64,000 nucleotides of DNA, taken from positions 1-64,000 of the forward strand of contig JAZSDN010000052.1 in assembly GCA_045531205.1 (NCBI GenBank), written 5' to 3'. Made by a program: the position numbers and the translations under genes. Positions 61,509-64,000 of the stretch are shown here, piece by piece; the first letter of the stretch is position 1, and the number at the start of each line of letters is the position of its first letter. Below the pieces are notes generated by a model. The model was not told the DNA's origin, did no database searches, and worked only from the letters and a program-made list of their open reading frames with translations. The stretch comes from JAZNQL01 sp045531205. Its GTDB lineage: Bacteria; Bacillota; Clostridia; UMGS1883; UMGS1540.

Positions 61509-62195
61509 CTATACTTCCTTTTTTTCTAATAAATCGGGGCGTTTTTCTTTGGTTCTGATAAGTGACTGTTCTTCACGCCATTTTTTTATGTTTGCTTCGT
61601 GTCCGCTTAAAAGTATGTCGGGCACGCATTTCCCCATAAATTCATAAGGGCGGGTATACTGGGGATACTCCAAAAGTCCGTTATAATGTGACTCGGTTTC
61701 GCAGTTTCCGTTGCCGATTACTCCCGGTACCATTCGTAAAACGCAGTCGGCTACTGCCATTGCAGGAATTTCTCCCCCCGTTAAAACATAATCTCCTATC
61801 GACACTTCTTCGTCAACTATTTCTTCTATAATACGCTCGTCAACGCCCTCGTAATGACCGCAAAGTATTACAAGATGTTCTTTTTTTGCAAGGTCTTTTG
61901 CTTTTGCCTGATTTAAAACCTTCCCCTGCGGTGACATATAAATTACGTAGGGTTTATAGTCAAGGTCTTTTGCTATACTCATATAAGCATCGTATATAGG
62001 CTGGGGTGCCATAACCATTCCACCACCTGCACCATAAGGATAGTCATCTACCCTTTTATGCTTATCTTTTGAAAAATCCCTTATATTTATAAAATTCATT
62101 TGTGCAAAACCGTTTTTTCTCGCTCTGCCTATTACGCTGTTATCAAACACCGCTTCAAACATTTCGGGAAAAAGGGTTAAAATATCAATCTTCAT
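61509..62195 (-). CDS. trmD: tRNA (guanine-N1)-methyltransferase TrmD
   Basis: 228 aa. LTLFPEMF (about 5), GGGMVMAPQP (about 58), the knot with LCGHYEGVDERI (about 112), ISIGDYVLTGGE (about 133) and the C-terminal SGHEANIKKWR. Methylates G37 in tRNAs read by certain codons. Overlaps rimM by 11 bp. Confidence 0.97.
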   Translation of the reverse strand: MKIDILTLFPEMFEAVFDNSVIGRARKNGFAQMNFINIRDFSKDKHKRVDDYPYGAGGGMVMAPQPIYDAYMSIAKDLDYKPYVIYMSPQGKVLNQAKAKDLAKKEHLVILCGHYEGVDERIIEEIVDEEVSIGDYVLTGGEIPAMAVADCVLRMVPGVIGNGNCETESHYNGLLEYPQYTRPYEFMGKCVPDILLSGHEANIKKWREEQSLIRTKEKRPDLLEKKEV

Positions 62196-62682
62196 CGTCT
62201 ATCAATCCCTCTATAGGTGTTATTGTAATACGTTTGTTTTCTATGTCTATATCACGCACTACATCGTCTATTACAGGTATAAGATACTCTTTTTTTCCGT
62301 TTTTAACTGTGTACACATCATTACTTCCGGTTTGAAAAACGTCTGCTATTTTACCTAAATTTCTTCCGCTGTCAGTAAAGACCTCACAACCAAGAAGGTC
62401 TGCTATATAATATCTTCCTTCAGGAAGTGGCGGTAATTTATCTTTAGGTACAAAAAGCTCCTGTTCTTTTAAGGTTTCGGCAAAGTTCATATCAGGAATT
62501 TCTGCAAAATCCATTATAAGTGCCCCTTTATGAACTCTGTATCGTTTTATAGTAAGCTTTGTGCCGTTTTTTAACAAAACATACTCTATATTATCAAAAA
62601 ATTCGGGACCGTCGGTATAATAAAGTACTTTTACCTCTCCCGCTATTCCGTGTGTGTTTACAATTTTTCCGCACAAAAGCAT
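62185..62682 (-). CDS. rimM: 16S rRNA processing protein RimM
   Basis: 165 aa from ATG at 62682, GGAGG upstream; a start at 62706 has no good site. N-terminal GKIVNTHGIAGEVKVLY and PRC-barrel C-terminal half with YYIADLLGCEVFTDSGRNLGKI, shortened here to YYIADLLGCEV. Helps mature the 30S head with S19. Confidence 0.95.
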   Translation of the reverse strand: MLLCGKIVNTHGIAGEVKVLYYTDGPEFFDNIEYVLLKNGTKLTIKRYRVHKGALIMDFAEIPDMNFAETLKEQELFVPKDKLPPLPEGRYYIADLLGCEVFTDSGRNLGKIADVFQTGSNDVYTVKNGKKEYLIPVIDDVVRDIDIENKRITITPIEGLIDDED

Positions 62683-62733
62683 AATTATCCTCCAAAAATT
62701 GCACAAGAGGGGATTTCTCCCCCCTCGCTTTCC

Positions 62734-62961
62734 TTAAATAATATCCACTACTACGGTTTTGTTATCTTTTATTGCAGCAGCTTTCATTACTGAACGGATA
62801 GCTTTTGCTATTCTTCCCTGCTTACCGATAACTTTACCCATATCGCTTTCATTTACATGAAGCTCTAATACTGTAGCTTTTTCATCTTCTCTTTCTGTTA
62901 CCACAACATCGTCGGGGTATTCTACTAAAGAGCGTGCGATAAATTCAAGTAATTCTTTCAT
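62734..62961 (-). CDS. khpA: KH-domain RNA-binding protein KhpA
   Basis: 75 aa. The KH motif GKQGRIAKAIR (about 45-55) and VDII end match KhpA/YlqC, which regulates division and small RNAs with KhpB. Between rpsP and rimM as usual; AGGAGG start. Confidence 0.95.
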   Translation of the reverse strand: MKELLEFIARSLVEYPDDVVVTEREDEKATVLELHVNESDMGKVIGKQGRIAKAIRSVMKAAAIKDNKTVVVDII

Positions 62962-62993
62962 AGTTATTGCCTCCTGATTTTACGAAAAACCGA

Positions 62994-63242
62994 TTATTTT
63001 TCGATTATTCCGCTTCTCTTGAGCAGTGTTTTTACACTGTCTGTAGGCAATGCACCTGTTGCCATCCATTTTTCAACCTTTTCTTTGTCTATGTTGATTT
63101 CGGAAGGATTAGCAAGAGGATTATATGTTCCTACTTCTTCTATAAATCTACCGTCACGGGGATAACGGGAATCAGCTACAACTACTCTGTAAAAAGGAGC
63201 CTTCTTGCTTCCCATTCTTCTAAGTCTAATTCTTACTGCCAT
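62994..63242 (-). CDS. rpsP: 30S ribosomal protein S16
   Basis: 82 aa. VRIRLRRMGSKKAPFYRVVVAD, shortened here to RIRLRRMGSKKAPFYRVV, and RDGRFIEEVGTYNP are diagnostic. GGAGGTGA start. Second gene of the ffh-rpsP block. Confidence 0.98.
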   Translation of the reverse strand: MAVRIRLRRMGSKKAPFYRVVVADSRYPRDGRFIEEVGTYNPLANPSEINIDKEKVEKWMATGALPTDSVKTLLKRSGIIEK

Positions 63243-63270
63243 TATGTGTCACCTCCATATATTTTTCTTT

Positions 63271-64000
63271 TTATCTAAACGGAAATCCAAATTTCTTTTT
63301 GGGAATGCCGTTTGAAAACTGTTTCATCATTTTTTTCATTGTGTCAAACTGCTTTAAAAGCTGGTTTACATCCTGAACCCGTGTTCCGCTTCCGTTTGCT
63401 ATGCGGATTTTACGTTTTGAGTTTATTATTGAAGGATTTTCTCTTTCTTCTTTAGTCATGGACTTTATTATTGCTGCTGTTCTGTCCATTTGTTTATCGT
63501 CGAGGTTTGCCCCTTCAAGTGCTTTTGCATTTATTCCCGGGATAAGACCTGCAAGCTGACTTATGGGTCCCATATTTTTCATCTGTTCCATCTGGTCGAG
63601 AAAATCATTTAGGTCAAAACGTTGTTCACGAAGCTTTTTCTCGAGTTCTTCAGCTTTTTTCTCGTCAAATGCTTCTTGTGCTTTATCGATAAGTGTAAGC
63701 ACGTCACCCATTCCGAGAATTCTTGAAGCAAGTCTGTCGGGATGAAATTCTTCTATATCTTCAAGCTTTTCGCCTGTGCAGGCAAATTTTATAGGTTTAC
63801 CTGTTACAGATTTTAAGGAAAGTGCTGCACCGCCTCGGGTATCGCCGTCAAGCTTTGTAAGGATTATTCCGTCAATGCCTATTGCATTCTGGAAGCCTTC
63901 TGCAATATTTACTGCGTCCTGACCTGTCATTGCATCAGCTACAAGCAAAATTTCGGTAGGATTTACGGCAGCCTTTATATTCTGCAGTTCTTCCATGAGC
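63271..64000 (-). CDS. ffh: Signal recognition particle protein Ffh (partial, N-terminal part outside window)
   Basis: Reads open from the window edge (no start in view) to a stop at 63271, 242 codons. Visible: the end of the NG domain with VADAMTGQDAVNIA, LTKLDGDTRGGAALS (G4) and FACTGEKLEDIEEFHPDRLA, then the Met-rich M domain (LNDFLDQMEQMKNMG to the FPFR end). Binds SRP RNA and signal sequences. Confidence 0.97.
   Translation of the reverse strand, partial: LMEELQNIKAAVNPTEILLVADAMTGQDAVNIAEGFQNAIGIDGIILTKLDGDTRGGAALSLKSVTGKPIKFACTGEKLEDIEEFHPDRLASRILGMGDVLTLIDKAQEAFDEKKAEELEKKLREQRFDLNDFLDQMEQMKNMGPISQLAGLIPGINAKALEGANLDDKQMDRTAAIIKSMTKEERENPSIINSKRKIRIANGSGTRVQDVNQLLKQFDTMKKMMKQFSNGIPKKKFGFPFR

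Noticed and set aside
61054..61647. Plus-strand reading frame of 197 codons opposite trmD and UPF0340
   Set aside because: Spans two real genes on the other strand; no ribosome binding site.

Overview
This is a low-GC Clostridia-type (Bacillota) chromosome segment. The signs are strong AGGAGG-type ribosome binding sites, sigma-A promoters, GTG and TTG starts, U-tract terminators, the ffh-rpsP-khpA-rimM-trmD block, a DnaD/DnaI pair and a KdpDE-like two-component pair. The abundance of secreted glycan-active proteins suggests an uncultured gut clostridium. That placement is inference; there is no rRNA in the window to fix it.

Layout. 1-15.5 kb is a carbohydrate locus: a truncated secreted protein built from a repeated module, two giant secreted glycosidase-like paralogues (1315 and 1299 aa), and between them a LacI-type regulator leading a collinear run (drug/metabolite transporter, metallo-beta-lactamase fold hydrolase, polysaccharide deacetylase, GH36 alpha-galactosidase). 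Two identical 14-bp palindromes, one just downstream of the regulator's consensus promoter and one before the transporter, look like its operators. 15.6-18.2 kb has a hypothetical gene and the dnaD-dnaI replication pair. 18.3-20 kb holds tRNA-Ser, a duplicated copy of its 3' end, paired 39-bp repeats, a SLOG-family protein and a small HTH regulator, which may be a remnant island. 20-31.2 kb is ordinary accessory metabolism: a CDF exporter with a TetR regulator, two related AraC regulators, a sugar isomerase with two Gfo/Idh/MocA dehydrogenases, folate salvage, SGNH hydrolase, a secreted cyclophilin, and a creatinase-like protein beside an ASRT-family protein.

31.3-32.2 kb has no protein gene but is full of RNA-like structure. 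The best item is a free-standing transcription unit of about 387 nt on the minus strand, with a sigma-A promoter, a 16-bp terminator stem and two interleaved pairings that form a pseudoknot. I could not match it to any RNA family I know. 32.2-35.8 kb is a Na/phosphate symporter with a KdpDE-like pair. 35.8-42 kb is a complete corrinoid-dependent methyltransferase system: a corrinoid activator and DUF2284 protein facing a PocR-AraC regulator, a corrinoid protein and two UroD-type methyltransferases. Its methyl donor is unknown.

42-51.2 kb carries housekeeping and metabolic genes (tyrosine phosphatase, AlkD-like glycosylase, LiaF-like protein, HAD phosphatase, AEC transporter, glutamate dehydrogenase, Cys-rich protein, amidohydrolase) and a secreted BspA-repeat protein. 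51.3-52.4 kb has an S23-type four-helix-bundle protein next to a block of GCGATAT inverted repeats. 52.4-57.4 kb is a complete branched-chain amino acid ABC transporter (livKHMGF). 57.6-64 kb is the secF-secD-TIGR04086-yajC protein export block followed by the trmD-rimM-khpA-rpsP-ffh translation block, with ffh cut by the window edge.

Main points for a second look: the orphan structured RNA, the corrinoid system of unknown substrate, the module shared by three secreted proteins, the S23/GCGATAT element, the tRNA-Ser-associated repeats, and two terminators whose 3' arm contains the ribosome binding site of the next gene.
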